A stretch of 64,000 bases of DNA from Ochrobactrum teleogrylli (GCF_006376685.1 NZ_VEWL01000004.1:1-64000), one strand, 5' to 3'. Positions 17,267 to 26,406 are shown, counted from the stretch's first letter. The notes: a model not told the origin generated them from the letters alone. Program-made: numbers and translations.

Positions 17267-18454
17267 CTATCTCTTCAGATTGACCAGAACGTCCATGAGT
17301 TCGGAGCCGGTCTGGAAGACTTTCGAATTGGCCGTATAGCTGCGCTGGGCTTCGATCATGTCGGTCAGCTCCTGCGCGATATCGGCGTTTGATTCCTCAA
17401 GCGAACCCGACATGATCTTGCCCATGCCATCGCCCTGCGGATAGCCGACCTCGATCCCGCCCGATGCGGCGCTTGGTGAAAACACGTTGCCGCTCACCAC
17501 CGTCATGCGGTCGGGGCTGGCCACGGTTGCCAGCGGCAGACGATAGAGCACCTGCTGCGAGCCGTTTTCATAAATCGCGACGACCGAACCGTCCGCGCCC
17601 ACATCGACGCTTTGCAGCGACGATGGCGCCTGACCGTTGATGGTGGCCTGCGAGATCGTGTAGTTGCCTGTACGCGCCGTCGACGCGCCGAGATTGAGAT
17701 CGAGCGTACCGCCATTATAGCCGGTCAGATCGACAGAAATATTGCCGCCGGAAACCACCGCGCCCGTCGCGGGATCGAAGGTCAGCGTGCCCGTGCCGAT
17801 TTCAACATTATCGGCAGCGTTCTTGACCGAGACCGACCAGGTATCATCCGCGTTCTTGGTGAAATAGACGTCGAGCTTCACCGCCTCACCGGCATTGTTG
17901 TAGGAGATGAGCGACGTCTTGTGGTTATAATCGCCTGCGGTCGCAGGAGGCGTGTCGGTCGTCGGCAGGTTGACCGTGAAGGTACCGGACGTGCTGCCGA
18001 TTGCCGTGAGGTCCGGCGCGTTGACATTGACGATCGAGAGGCCGTTCAGGTCTGGCGCGACATTGCCGTCAGCCGATCCGAGCAAATAGTAGCCCGCCGT
18101 ATTGACCAGATTGCCATCCTTGTCCGGCACGAACGAACCTGCGCGCGTCAGATAGGTTGCGCCATCCGCGCCCTGCACGAGAAAATAGCCGTTGCCGTCA
18201 ATGGCAAGGTCGGTGGTGGACGACGTGGAGCGGATGCCGCCCTGATCTGAAATACCGTAACGCACCGAAGTCAGTACGCTGCCGGAATTGTACTGGCCGC
18301 CACTGCTCGGCAGAACAAGCGAGGAAAACTGCGTTTCGGCGCGCTTGTAGCCGATCGTGCTCGCATTCGCGATATTGTCCGCGACAGCCGAGAGACGGTT
18401 GGCCTGGGCATTCATGCCCGAAACACCCGTCCGCATCATACCGTAGAGACTCAT
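17267..18454 (-). CDS. flgE: Flagellar hook protein FlgE
   Basis: A 395-residue FlgE. The N-terminus carries the rod/hook signature (GVSGMNAQANRLSAVADNIANASTIGYKRAET, residues 10-41). The middle contains the FlgE D2-type beta domain, and the C-terminus the conserved ALEESN-type helix (SGSLEESNADIAQELTDMIEAQRSYTANSKVFQTGSELMDVLVNL). It polymerises into the hook after export. It heads the flgE-flgK-flgL-flaF-flbT-flgD-fliQ unit, with a copy of the operon-head motif 50-75 bases upstream. Confidence 0.96.
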   Translation of the reverse strand: MSLYGMMRTGVSGMNAQANRLSAVADNIANASTIGYKRAETQFSSLVLPSSGGQYNSGSVLTSVRYGISDQGGIRSTSSTTDLAIDGNGYFLVQGADGATYLTRAGSFVPDKDGNLVNTAGYYLLGSADGNVAPDLNGLSIVNVNAPDLTAIGSTSGTFTVNLPTTDTPPATAGDYNHKTSLISYNNAGEAVKLDVYFTKNADDTWSVSVKNAADNVEIGTGTLTFDPATGAVVSGGNISVDLTGYNGGTLDLNLGASTARTGNYTISQATINGQAPSSLQSVDVGADGSVVAIYENGSQQVLYRLPLATVASPDRMTVVSGNVFSPSAASGGIEVGYPQGDGMGKIMSGSLEESNADIAQELTDMIEAQRSYTANSKVFQTGSELMDVLVNLKR

Positions 18455-18504
18455 TGCCAGCTCCTGAGAATTTTAGCCGAGAATTTTAGAACTTGTTACG
18501 ATTC

Positions 18505-18527
18505 TAACGTGCCATGCTTGCGTGAAG
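18505..18527 (-). promoter_or_regulatory. Flagellar operon-head motif upstream of flgE
   Basis: On the minus strand the sequence CTTCACGCAAGCATGGCACG is followed by TTA, aligning with TTCGCGCAAGCTTCGC...GTTAAG upstream of flhA. An adjacent dyad CGTGAAGCT-GT-AGCTTCGCG (18521-18540) overlaps it. Confidence 0.45.
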
Positions 18528-18658
18528 CTGTAGCTTCGCGAGATTTTTGATTTTTTACCGGGAATGCAGTGCAGCTTTTGAGACGGAAATCCGTTTTAAA
18601 ACTGCCCGAAGCCTTGAACGCGGAACACAAGCAAACCATTCACACAATGAACGGGGCA

Positions 18659-19342
18659 CTACTCGATGCTGATGCAGTAGCCGAGGAAGCGCTTGGAATC
18701 GATGGGATCGAAACCAAGTTGCTCGCGCAACTTCTTGCGCAGCTTGCTGATGTGGCTTTCCACGACGTTTTCTTCGACTTCACTGTCGAAGATGCCGTAG
18801 ATCGCACCAAAAATCTGCGCCTTGTTGATGCGGCGACCGCGATTGGCGATCAGATATTCCAGTATGCGGCGCTCGCGGCGCGGCAGCGGAAAATCGACGC
18901 CATTGATCTGTGGATCGCGCCCATCGGAAAAAACGCGGATCGGGCCAAGCTCGGTGCCGGTTTCCGCAACGCTCTGCGCGCCTGCGGCGCGGCGGCGGAT
19001 CGCATTGATGCGGGCGAGGATTTCGCGCACGTGGATCGGCTTGCGAACGACATCGTCAACCCCGGATTGAAAAAGCTCCAGCGTATGCTCCAGCGAGGGA
19101 CGGTCGTTAAGGGCGATGACGGGGGCCTTGCAGCGTTCACGAATTCGGGCAGGAAGACGATGCTGGGTTGCGCATTCGCCAATGAGGAACGCTTCGACGG
19201 CCATAATATCCTGCCGCGGAACAGTCTCTACCCATTCATCAAAATCTGCCGGTGTGAAGCCCGTCGTCGTGATGCCTTCACGGCCAAACCAAGAGGCATA
19301 GCCTTCAGTGACAATATCTCTGTCATCCACGACGACAATCAT
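18659..19342 (-). CDS. ftcR: OmpR-type flagellar master regulator FtcR (Rem homolog)
   Basis: A 227-residue response-regulator-like protein: receiver-type domain (residues 1-120, [11 protein letters not shown] and the conserved Lys in [12 protein letters not shown]) and an OmpR/PhoB winged helix (residues about 130-226, [23 protein letters not shown] and [15 protein letters not shown]). The usual phospho-acceptor Asp at the end of beta-3 is missing (the region reads [11 protein letters not shown]), which is also a property of FtcR/Rem. In Brucella FtcR activates flagellar genes including fliF; Rem does the same in Sinorhizobium. It is monocistronic, between the fliF and flgE units. Confidence 0.92.
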   Translation of the reverse strand: MIVVVDDRDIVTEGYASWFGREGITTTGFTPADFDEWVETVPRQDIMAVEAFLIGECATQHRLPARIRERCKAPVIALNDRPSLEHTLELFQSGVDDVVRKPIHVREILARINAIRRRAAGAQSVAETGTELGPIRVFSDGRDPQINGVDFPLPRRERRILEYLIANRGRRINKAQIFGAIYGIFDSEVEENVVESHISKLRKKLREQLGFDPIDSKRFLGYCISIE

Positions 19343-19705
19343 CGGCCCGCCTTCCGAATCAATATGTTAGCCCAAGCAAGACAGAGGTAACTGGCGGAGT
19401 GACTCGGCGACAATGGCAAGAAATTGCCCGCAATAAATTGGGAGGCATTTTAGCATTATCTAATTTTATGGGAATCGTGCAGATTGCATTGCACCTTGTA
19501 ATGATAGCCAGGCGAACCTTAACGAGAGGTTAACGGCTCACGATGTTTTACGATTCATTACAAGGGGTTAATTATCGCTAACCTAAATTAGTCCCCAATC
19601 CTTATGACAATCACTGATTGCAGGGTTGCAAATGGCGTGTATGCGACACCGCTTTACAACCATTAAAAATTTAATGATTCACTGATGGTCCAGGGAGGCC
19701 GCCCG
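19343..19705. promoter_or_regulatory. ftcR upstream region (363 bases) with paired dyads
   Basis: There is no gene in this AT-rich stretch. It contains a perfect 10-bp inverted pair CCTTGTAATG (19494-19503) and CATTACAAGG (19556-19565), whose centres are 62 bases apart. Between them lies a smaller dyad AACCT...AGGTT (19515-19531). The region is upstream of ftcR on the minus strand and is therefore the likely control region of the flagellar master gene. The binding protein is unknown; VjbR and MucR are candidates known to affect ftcR in Brucella. Confidence 0.55.
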
Positions 19706-20332
19706 TTACGCTCCGCAAAATATTTTTGCGTCTGGCGTCCAGTTTCCGAAGCCCGTCGCGACCATATTTGCCATCACCCGGCAGACATATCGCTTCTGTG
19801 CGGGATTGTTGTTCGGGCCTGCATGATAGCGCGCGACAGCCATCGTCCAGTTGCCTTCACGGGTGTGAAGCTGCTTGAGAAAGCGCGCCGCGTAATCGAC
19901 ATTGAGGCTCGGCATCAGCATGGCTGCGACCGATGGAAATTCCTGCCCGTGATAGTAGTAGTTGATCTGCATGCAACCGAGATCGATGAGCTTGGCTCCC
20001 CCGGCGCGCACCTCGGTAAAACGCTTGAGGGCGGCCCCTTGCGACGGCAGAAATTCCGCCCGGCCCTCAATATTCATCGCATAGGGTTGCAGTGAATTCT
20101 TGCGCCCGGTTTCCGTCAGGCCGACAGCGTAGAGGATGCCGAGCGGCACGTCATAGCGCGCCGAAGCGCGATGCATTTCACGCTCGCAGACATTCTCCGC
20201 CAGAGCGGCACTGGCGTTACACAACCAGACCGCGACTGCGGCCAGCAGTGCCTGCAACAGTGTCGCGCGCCGCAGTTTCGGAACCTGTCTGCTTGCCGGA
20301 CCGGTCTTGTCCCGTTTGGCTGGAATCACCAT
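19706..20332 (-). CDS. Lytic transglycosylase (SLT domain), flagellar-associated
   Basis: A 208-residue exported protein with a basic n-region, a hydrophobic core (LLQALLAAVAVWLC) and a cleavage-like ASAALA, then a transglycosylase SLT fold: ILYAVGLTETGRKN contains the catalytic Glu, GCMQINYYYH is the second motif, and AVARYHAGPNN the third. It cleaves glycan strands in the periplasm, probably to open the wall for the rod, since FlgJ here has no muramidase domain. From ATG 20332 it overlaps the fliK coding end by 116 bases. A longer frame from 20395 adds an unlikely leader, and internal TTG starts would shorten the overlap but weaken the signal peptide. Confidence 0.85.
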   Translation of the reverse strand: MVIPAKRDKTGPASRQVPKLRRATLLQALLAAVAVWLCNASAALAENVCEREMHRASARYDVPLGILYAVGLTETGRKNSLQPYAMNIEGRAEFLPSQGAALKRFTEVRAGGAKLIDLGCMQINYYYHGQEFPSVAAMLMPSLNVDYAARFLKQLHTREGNWTMAVARYHAGPNNNPAQKRYVCRVMANMVATGFGNWTPDAKIFCGA

Positions 20333-21503
20333 TCTGCCTGCCCTCGCCGCTTGCAAACTGAGCCTGTGCCTGAGATTGCGCGCCATTGCGGCCATCGAAG
20401 CCGCCTTGCATATTGAAGGCCTGTTGCTGGCCGGATGATTGCTGTTGCGCGCCGGCCTGCTGCTGGCCAGCGCCTTGCCCCGCCGCCGTGTGCTGGACCG
20501 CGCTTGCCGCAGTGCGGTCTGTAACCGTTACGGAGATGCGGGCATCGTCCGCGATACCGGCACTTTTCAGCGCCTTCTCGATGATCGAGCGGTCAGCGGA
20601 AAGCGCTTCAGCGGCCTGCGCCTTATCCGCGACCAGATGCACTTCTACACCGTCCGGCACAACGCGGATGCGCGCCGTCACCTGCCCCAGATCGACGGGA
20701 TCAAGCCGTATTTGAAGCGTCTTCACCGAACCAAAGCTGCGCTCGGAAACCACCTGCACATCCGCCACGCGAACCGCCTGCGGCGTGGCAGTCGCCACCT
20801 TGCCATCCACCGGAGCAGCGGACTTGCCAGCGGCTTGCAGCGGCTGGAAGACACCGCGATCAGCATTGCTGGAATTAGCCGGCTGATTACCCGCTGGCTT
20901 TTCGGCTTTCATCAGATCGGTAAGGTCTGCATCGGCATTTTCAGTTGGCTTATCCGACTGCGCGTCGTTCGTGTCGCCCGACACAGCCTCGCCGGATTTG
21001 GAAGACGGCTTTGCACTGACACCAGGCTGGAGATTCTGAGCTGCCTCGGCCTTCCGCCTCATGTCGCTGACGGTATCCGCTCCGACCTCAGCACCCTCGC
21101 CTTCAACAGCGTTCGGATTCATGTCGTCCGATTGCGCCAAAGCAGCTTTTCCAGCCTTTTTCGCGAGATTTTCTGTGGCGGAATTGTGGCTTTCGCCGTT
21201 CAAATTGGGCATATTGGCGGCCAAAGAAAGGACATTCTGTGTCACGGCCCAGTTTGTCCCTTGCGTGGACGCATCCGCTTTCTGCTCATCGGGCTCATCG
21301 CTGAGCGCAGTATCGGCGTCATCGCCCTTCGCGACCGGCTTGCCATGCGGCTTTTCCAGAAGCGCGCCAAACAGCTGCGACGGCTCGGAATTTTCCTGCC
21401 CATCCACATTTGCCTTGCCTTGCCCATTGCTTTGCTGGGGCGCCAGACTGCGGGTCGGCGACGCCATCCGTCCGGCCTGACCGAGCAAAATATCCACGCT
21501 CAT
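20217..21503 (-). CDS. fliK: Flagellar hook-length control protein FliK
   Basis: A 428-residue protein with a long low-complexity hydrophilic region (residues 1-235) and a Flg_hook C-terminal domain (residues about 255-330: VKTLQIRLDPVDLGQVTARIRVVPDGVEVHLVA). A Gln-rich, disordered tail rich in QQQ follows. FliK is secreted during hook growth and switches FlhB specificity when the hook reaches full length. Its start overlaps the motC stop by 4 bases, and its 3' end is shared, out of frame, with the transglycosylase gene. Confidence 0.87.
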   Translation of the reverse strand: MSVDILLGQAGRMASPTRSLAPQQSNGQGKANVDGQENSEPSQLFGALLEKPHGKPVAKGDDADTALSDEPDEQKADASTQGTNWAVTQNVLSLAANMPNLNGESHNSATENLAKKAGKAALAQSDDMNPNAVEGEGAEVGADTVSDMRRKAEAAQNLQPGVSAKPSSKSGEAVSGDTNDAQSDKPTENADADLTDLMKAEKPAGNQPANSSNADRGVFQPLQAAGKSAAPVDGKVATATPQAVRVADVQVVSERSFGSVKTLQIRLDPVDLGQVTARIRVVPDGVEVHLVADKAQAAEALSADRSIIEKALKSAGIADDARISVTVTDRTAASAVQHTAAGQGAGQQQAGAQQQSSGQQQAFNMQGGFDGRNGAQSQAQAQFASGEGRQNGDSSQTGQDRSGKQTGSETAARDTVAGTAGRSRGLVV

Positions 21504-22813
21504 TGAATGGTCTCCCCTAGCAAAGCGTCGATCTCGGCAAGTTTGCGCCGGGCATCGTCCATGGTCTTCTGCAGATCGTCAGTTGGCTGCGCCGGTGTCG
21601 GTTTCCAGCCCGCAACCGGCGACGAAGCCGGTATTGCGGCGGGCGCGGTAACGGGTGCGTCCGCCACTGCCATAGCAGGCACCTTGCGGTCCTCCACAGC
21701 GGGTTCAGGCGCTGCTTTTGCTGGCGGCAGTGCGCTCGGCGCGCGGGTCACGACCGAGCCCACCGTCTCGGCTGCCTTCAACAGCTTTCGGTCAGGTTCC
21801 TGCAGGCGATCAGGCGAAATCTGCGACAGTTCACGCAAGGCGCTGCCCGCCGAATCGGAGGCGACATCGCTTGCCGCCGCATAGAGATTGGCGCGGGTCG
21901 GATCGGCTTTGAGTCGGTCGGCGAGCTTGCGCGCCTCCGCAGACATGAAACGCGCCCGCTCCGTCTGGCCGTCCACCAGAGCGCCGCGCGCAATCTGGAG
22001 ATAGAGCGAATATTGCATCACCGGATCGGCGGCAGCGATCAGCTTCACCAGTTCGGCATTGCCGATGCGGTCATTGAGCTTGAGCGCCGCGCTGACGAAT
22101 TGTCCCATGAAATCACGCATATAGGGCGAGCGGGGAAAGCGCTGCAGATAGTTGCGCGCCAGCATCCGGATCTTTTCCGCATCGCCAAGCTTGGCTGCAA
22201 TCGGCATCGAACGGCGGATCGCCGCTTCCTCGAACAGCGTGCCCGGCGCTTCGAGCCGCACCTGATCAAGCCGCAGCAGCGCGGTCGCCGGATCGAAGGC
22301 TGTCATCTGGCTTGCGGTCACGAGCACGATGGAGGCTTTCAGCTCCGAAGGCACATCCGGCGACAGCGGAACGGAGAACAGCTTGACCACTTCGATCATC
22401 TGCCCGGAGGCATAGGCCAAGGCGCCCTTGATCAGTTCCTGCGGCACGACATCCGACTTGAAATCGGCCAGAACCTTGCGCACCGCGTCGGGATTACCGC
22501 CATTAAAAAGATAGATGATCGCCGCATAAATGTTTTCGGGATTATCCCAGGCTTCCTTCGGTGCGCGCGCCATGTCGGCGCTGATGAAAGCCAGAAGCTT
22601 GTTCAGCATGACCACGGCTTCGGGCTTTCCGGCCACCACCTGATCTTGCAACATGCGCAGCGAACGCACGAGCTTGTAAGGTTCAAGCACCGGCAAGGCT
22701 GCGCCCGCGCTGCCGCCCTGTTGCGCCTGTGCAAAGACATGCACCGGCGCTCCGGCCAGCGGCAGGCTCATGGTCAAGGCAATCATCAGTGAGCGCTGAA
22801 CAAGCCGCTTCAT
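21500..22813 (-). CDS. motC: Periplasmic motility protein MotC
   Basis: A 437-residue exported protein with a signal peptide (residues 1-28, ending VFA), a helical repeat-like core (residues about 45-320), and a Pro/Ala-rich linker before a short C-terminal helix. It matches MotC of rhizobia, which binds the periplasmic part of MotB and is needed for stator function. The motB stop overlaps its start (ATGA) and fliK follows by the same overlap, so the three are translated together. Confidence 0.9.
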   Translation of the reverse strand: MKRLVQRSLMIALTMSLPLAGAPVHVFAQAQQGGSAGAALPVLEPYKLVRSLRMLQDQVVAGKPEAVVMLNKLLAFISADMARAPKEAWDNPENIYAAIIYLFNGGNPDAVRKVLADFKSDVVPQELIKGALAYASGQMIEVVKLFSVPLSPDVPSELKASIVLVTASQMTAFDPATALLRLDQVRLEAPGTLFEEAAIRRSMPIAAKLGDAEKIRMLARNYLQRFPRSPYMRDFMGQFVSAALKLNDRIGNAELVKLIAAADPVMQYSLYLQIARGALVDGQTERARFMSAEARKLADRLKADPTRANLYAAASDVASDSAGSALRELSQISPDRLQEPDRKLLKAAETVGSVVTRAPSALPPAKAAPEPAVEDRKVPAMAVADAPVTAPAAIPASSPVAGWKPTPAQPTDDLQKTMDDARRKLAEIDALLGETIQ

Positions 22814-23919
22814 GGGGCAGACTTGAGGAAAATATCGATGCGGCGGTTTTCAGCCGCATTCGGATCATTGGCGATTTTCGGCTGGCGGTCGGCATAGCCT
22901 TCAACGCGCAACACGCGCTTTTCATCCAGCCCGCCGCGCACCAGCATGTAATAGGCCATCTGCGCGCGCGCCGACGACAGACGCCAGTTGTCATAGCTTG
23001 CGCTTTTAAACGGGCGCGAATCGGTGTGGCCGCTGATGATGACTTCGCCGGGCTGGCGGGAAATCACCTGCGCTATGCGTTCCAGCATCTGCACCACGCG
23101 CGCATCAGGCTTGGCGGAGCCGATTGTGAACATGCCGTAGTCGATCTTGTCGGTCAGCTGGATCATCACGCCGCCCTCGACCGGAACCACCGTTACATCC
23201 GGCATCGGCTCAGCCTTGCTGCCCGGCCTGGCCGCAGTGGACTTTTCGCCTTCCGCAGCCTTTTTCAGTTCCGCAATGAGCTGTTCCTGATCTTTTGCCG
23301 GCGCTTCAGCGGGTTTTGCTTCCGGCGTTTCCGGCTTGGGCGGCGTGGAGGGCGCGGCATTCGGCGGCGTCAGCTCGTCCGCGGCCTTGCTCGACCAGTA
23401 ATCCGGGCTGAAAGGATCGCGATAGGCATCGCCGCCGTCGGCGCCGGTGGCGGGACCGGATTGCGACGTACCGCCGTCACCCTTGGCTGACTGATTCTGC
23501 AACACACCGGTTTCATGCGCCAGTTCCGACAAAACCGCATAGGGTTCGCGGAAAAGCTGGCGCTCCTCCTGCTCGCTCGGCGGCACGGTCGTGGCGTCGT
23601 TGATGACCTTGGTGCTGTTTTCGACCTGCTGGTCGCTTTCATAGCGAACCTTGCCATCCTTCTCATCGACATCCTGCACGCCCTTGGGGCTGGAATGCCG
23701 GTCCATCAACTTGACGGGATTAAAATAGCTGGCGACAGCCGCCTTGGTTTCCTCATTGGCGGCATTGATCAGCCACATGACGAGGAAGAACGCCATCATG
23801 GCGGTCATAAAGTCGGCATAGGCAATCTTCCACACGCCGCCATGGTGGCCGTCATGGTCGTCATGCCCGCCACGGCGAACAATGATGATTTCGCGCTTGG
23901 TTTCGGGATCGATGCTCAT
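22810..23919 (-). CDS. motB: Flagellar motor stator protein MotB
   Basis: A 369-residue stator subunit. A short cytoplasmic N-terminus is followed by one transmembrane helix (KIAYADFMTAMMAFFLVMWLI, residues 31-51) carrying the proton-conducting Asp36. A long Pro/Ala/Lys linker leads to the OmpA-like peptidoglycan-binding domain (residues about 235-365, VIISGHTDSRPF and RLSSARAQ). The linker of nearly 200 residues is longer than in enterobacteria, as expected where MotC acts. Unlike E. coli, motA is not adjacent but 14 kb away on the other strand. Confidence 0.95.
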   Translation of the reverse strand: MSIDPETKREIIIVRRGGHDDHDGHHGGVWKIAYADFMTAMMAFFLVMWLINAANEETKAAVASYFNPVKLMDRHSSPKGVQDVDEKDGKVRYESDQQVENSTKVINDATTVPPSEQEERQLFREPYAVLSELAHETGVLQNQSAKGDGGTSQSGPATGADGGDAYRDPFSPDYWSSKAADELTPPNAAPSTPPKPETPEAKPAEAPAKDQEQLIAELKKAAEGEKSTAARPGSKAEPMPDVTVVPVEGGVMIQLTDKIDYGMFTIGSAKPDARVVQMLERIAQVISRQPGEVIISGHTDSRPFKSASYDNWRLSSARAQMAYYMLVRGGLDEKRVLRVEGYADRQPKIANDPNAAENRRIDIFLKSAP

Positions 23920-24647
23920 TGGACCGCAGCCTTCAATTCATCAAGAAGCGGCGCGATGCGCGTTTCCAGCACCCGTTCGCCAAAGGAAAAGGACAATTCG
24001 TCCGACGCATTTTCGACAAACCGGCAGCCGGAGGGCAGCAGCGCTGCATGGTCGCGTAGCGGGGCCAGCAGTCCTGCCGGACCGGAGATTTCCGGCGCTT
24101 CGCCTTCCAGCGCCAGCGCCGCAATGCGGTGGGCAAATTCTGCAACCGCGTCCTGTTCAAGCTTTCCGACGAGAAGCGGCGCTAGAATCTCGGCAATCTG
24201 GCCGGAGAAGCTCTGTTCCAGCGCGGTCAGCGCTTCGGTCAGGCTGCGCGCCAGCAACAGCGCCTGCTCCCGCGAAAACGCGGCGCGAAGATTTTCGATT
24301 TCCGTCTCATGCTCGCGCAAAAGCCGGGCTTTCTCAGCTTCGTAAAGCGCCTCGGCTTCTTTATGGCCTTCCTCGCGGCCAAGCGTATGGCCTTCGGCAT
24401 GACCGTTTTCAAAGGCGGAGCGCTTTTCTTCCTCGGCTGCGATGAGGGCCGCCATTTCCGCCTTTTCGGCAGCGGCAAGCTTATCCGCAAGGGCCGCCGC
24501 TTTCGGGTCAATCGCTTGGGCGCGACGAACCGGCTCTGGCTTCAACGGTTGCGACGGCGCAGGGGCGGCGATGATCTCCACAGCCTCATCCGCCACGCGA
24601 TGGGTCGAAAAATCAGGAAGGTAACGGCTGAGGGAGAGCGCGCTCAT
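23916..24647 (-). CDS. fliH: FliH-type regulator of the export ATPase
   Basis: A 243-residue cytoplasmic protein. A disordered N-terminus is followed by a charged helix containing a perfect run of GxxxG repeats (G82, G86, G90, G94), the hallmark of FliH. A helical dimerisation segment and a mixed alpha/beta C-terminal domain complete the chain. FliH dimers hold the FliI ATPase and link it to FliN. It lies between fliF (2 bases away) and motB (4-base overlap), whereas fliI is 10 kb upstream. I infer FliH from the repeat, size and operon. Confidence 0.75.
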   Translation of the reverse strand: MSALSLSRYLPDFSTHRVADEAVEIIAAPAPSQPLKPEPVRRAQAIDPKAAALADKLAAAEKAEMAALIAAEEEKRSAFENGHAEGHTLGREEGHKEAEALYEAEKARLLREHETEIENLRAAFSREQALLLARSLTEALTALEQSFSGQIAEILAPLLVGKLEQDAVAEFAHRIAALALEGEAPEISGPAGLLAPLRDHAALLPSGCRFVENASDELSFSFGERVLETRIAPLLDELKAAVQ

Positions 24648-24649
24648 TA

Positions 24650-26389
24650 TCAGGCAGCCTCAAGCTCCGGTGCATCGGCCCGTTCGGCATGGACAGGCTG
24701 CTTCACGGCGTTTCCGTTGATCCACTGCTTGAGAACGGCGGCAACGCGCTCCTCATCCATCTCGATCATCTGTTCCAGACGAAGCTTGGCGGGCATGCGC
24801 ATGCGCTGGCGCAAATCGCTGAGGCTGGTCTTCATCTGGTCGGCATAGGCTTCGGGCCCGCCGATCACAGCCTGCTGGCCCTCGCTGCCTGCCTGTGTGC
24901 CGACGAAATTCGGCGTGGCAACCTCACCCGCTTCGCGGATGGCGACTTCCGTGCCCACTGGTTTCGCGGTCTGGTCACGCAGCAGCGGACGCAGGCCAAA
25001 CCAGATCAGAAGACCAACTGCGGCGAGGATGGCCAGCGCGTTGACATAGCTTCCGCTTTGGCGCAGCAGCGTATCGGTCCATGGCGCCGAAACCGGCTCC
25101 ATATCCGCACCAGCCGGATCGAGGAAATTGACGGCGGTTACATTGATGACATCGCCGCGATCCGCATTGAGACCGGCAGCCGTGGCGACGAGATCGCGAA
25201 TCTTGGTGATCTGCTGATCGACGAAATTGGCAGGCGGCGGCGTGGTGCCAGCCGTTTGCAGCAGGCGGGCCTGATCAATGACGACGGCAATCGACAGGCG
25301 CTTGACGGAATAACCGTCGCTCACCGTCGCAATCGTCTTGCTGTTCATTTCGTAATTGGTCAGTTCCTCACGCCGGTCGGTCTTTTCCGATGAGGTCTCG
25401 CCATTGCGGTTCTGGATTTCTTCCTGCGGGATGTTCTGTTCCACACCCGTCGCGTTGTTATCGCGGTTGTTGCGGGAATCGCCGCTTTCGCGCACCACGC
25501 GGACCGAACGTTCGACACGCGATTCGGGATCGAAGGTCGTCTCGTTGATCTGGCGGCGATCAGTGTCGAGCGTCGCCTGCACGCTGGTCTGGAAATGGCC
25601 AAGACCAAGATAGGGTGCCAGCGCCTTGCGGATGCTGTCGTCCACATTACCGGCAACCTGCTGTTCCAGCGAGGCGGTCATGAGAGCCGCGCCATTGGCG
25701 GCCTCGCCAGCGGAGGCGAGAAGCCGGCCATTGGTGTCGAGGACGGTGACCGACGATGCATCGAGCGACGGTACGGCGGCGGCAACGAGCTGGCGAATCG
25801 ACTGCGCCGAATCGGCGGCAAAGCCGCCTTCCGCGCGAATGACCACCGAAGCGGACGGCTTCTGGTCGCCACGGCGGAACGAGCCTTTTTCAGCCAGAAC
25901 GATATGCACGCGGGCGGCCTTCACGCCGCGAATCGCCTGAATGGTGCGGGCGATTTCGCCTTCAAGCGCGCGAACGCGGGTGATTTCCTGCATGAAGGAG
26001 GTGAGGCCCAGCGAGCCCATATTGTCGAACAGCTCGTAACCGGCATTGTTGGAGGTGGGCAGGCCCTTTTCGGCGAGATACATGCGGGCGGTTTCCGCCT
26101 TGCCGATCGGCACCAGAATGGAGGAACCATCCGACTTCACGTCGAAGGGAATGCCCGCTTCGCCGAGTGCCAGGCCCATGCGGTTCACGTCATCGCGCGA
26201 CAGGCCGACATAAAGCGTCTCATAGGATGGACGGCTGAGATAGAAGCTCGTGTAGAGGATCGCTCCCATCAGGGCGGCCCCCACAAGCCCGAGCGCAACA
26301 AGCTTGCGCACGCCAAGCTTGCCAAGCGTTCCCTTGAGCTGTTCGATCAATTGCTGGATATTCTGCTGCATCGACACCACCGCCATCAT
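24650..26389 (-). CDS. fliF: Flagellar MS-ring protein FliF
   Basis: A 579-residue MS-ring protein: N-terminal transmembrane helix (residues about 32-52), YscJ/FliF ring-building motifs (YETLYVGLSRDDVN...GIPFDVKSDGSSILVP and LEGEIARTIQAIRGVKAARVHIVLAE), a periplasmic beta-collar region, a second transmembrane helix (near residue 452, YVNALAILAAVGLLIWFGL) and the C-terminal FliG-binding tail. The start may be at 26389 or 26386, or at the internal Met at 26371, which leaves more room for a leader. In Brucella fliF is the direct FtcR target, and it heads the unit through the transglycosylase gene. Confidence 0.96.
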   Translation of the reverse strand: MMAVVSMQQNIQQLIEQLKGTLGKLGVRKLVALGLVGAALMGAILYTSFYLSRPSYETLYVGLSRDDVNRMGLALGEAGIPFDVKSDGSSILVPIGKAETARMYLAEKGLPTSNNAGYELFDNMGSLGLTSFMQEITRVRALEGEIARTIQAIRGVKAARVHIVLAEKGSFRRGDQKPSASVVIRAEGGFAADSAQSIRQLVAAAVPSLDASSVTVLDTNGRLLASAGEAANGAALMTASLEQQVAGNVDDSIRKALAPYLGLGHFQTSVQATLDTDRRQINETTFDPESRVERSVRVVRESGDSRNNRDNNATGVEQNIPQEEIQNRNGETSSEKTDRREELTNYEMNSKTIATVSDGYSVKRLSIAVVIDQARLLQTAGTTPPPANFVDQQITKIRDLVATAAGLNADRGDVINVTAVNFLDPAGADMEPVSAPWTDTLLRQSGSYVNALAILAAVGLLIWFGLRPLLRDQTAKPVGTEVAIREAGEVATPNFVGTQAGSEGQQAVIGGPEAYADQMKTSLSDLRQRMRMPAKLRLEQMIEMDEERVAAVLKQWINGNAVKQPVHAERADAPELEAA

Positions 26390-26406
26390 GATGGATGCAA
26401 ACTAGA

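Noticed and set aside
18500..18530. A possible sigma-54 promoter (TGGCAC) upstream of flgE
   Set aside because: The -24 element TGGCAC is present on the minus strand, but five bases later the sequence is AATC rather than TTGC. The same position is better explained by the motif shared with other operon heads.
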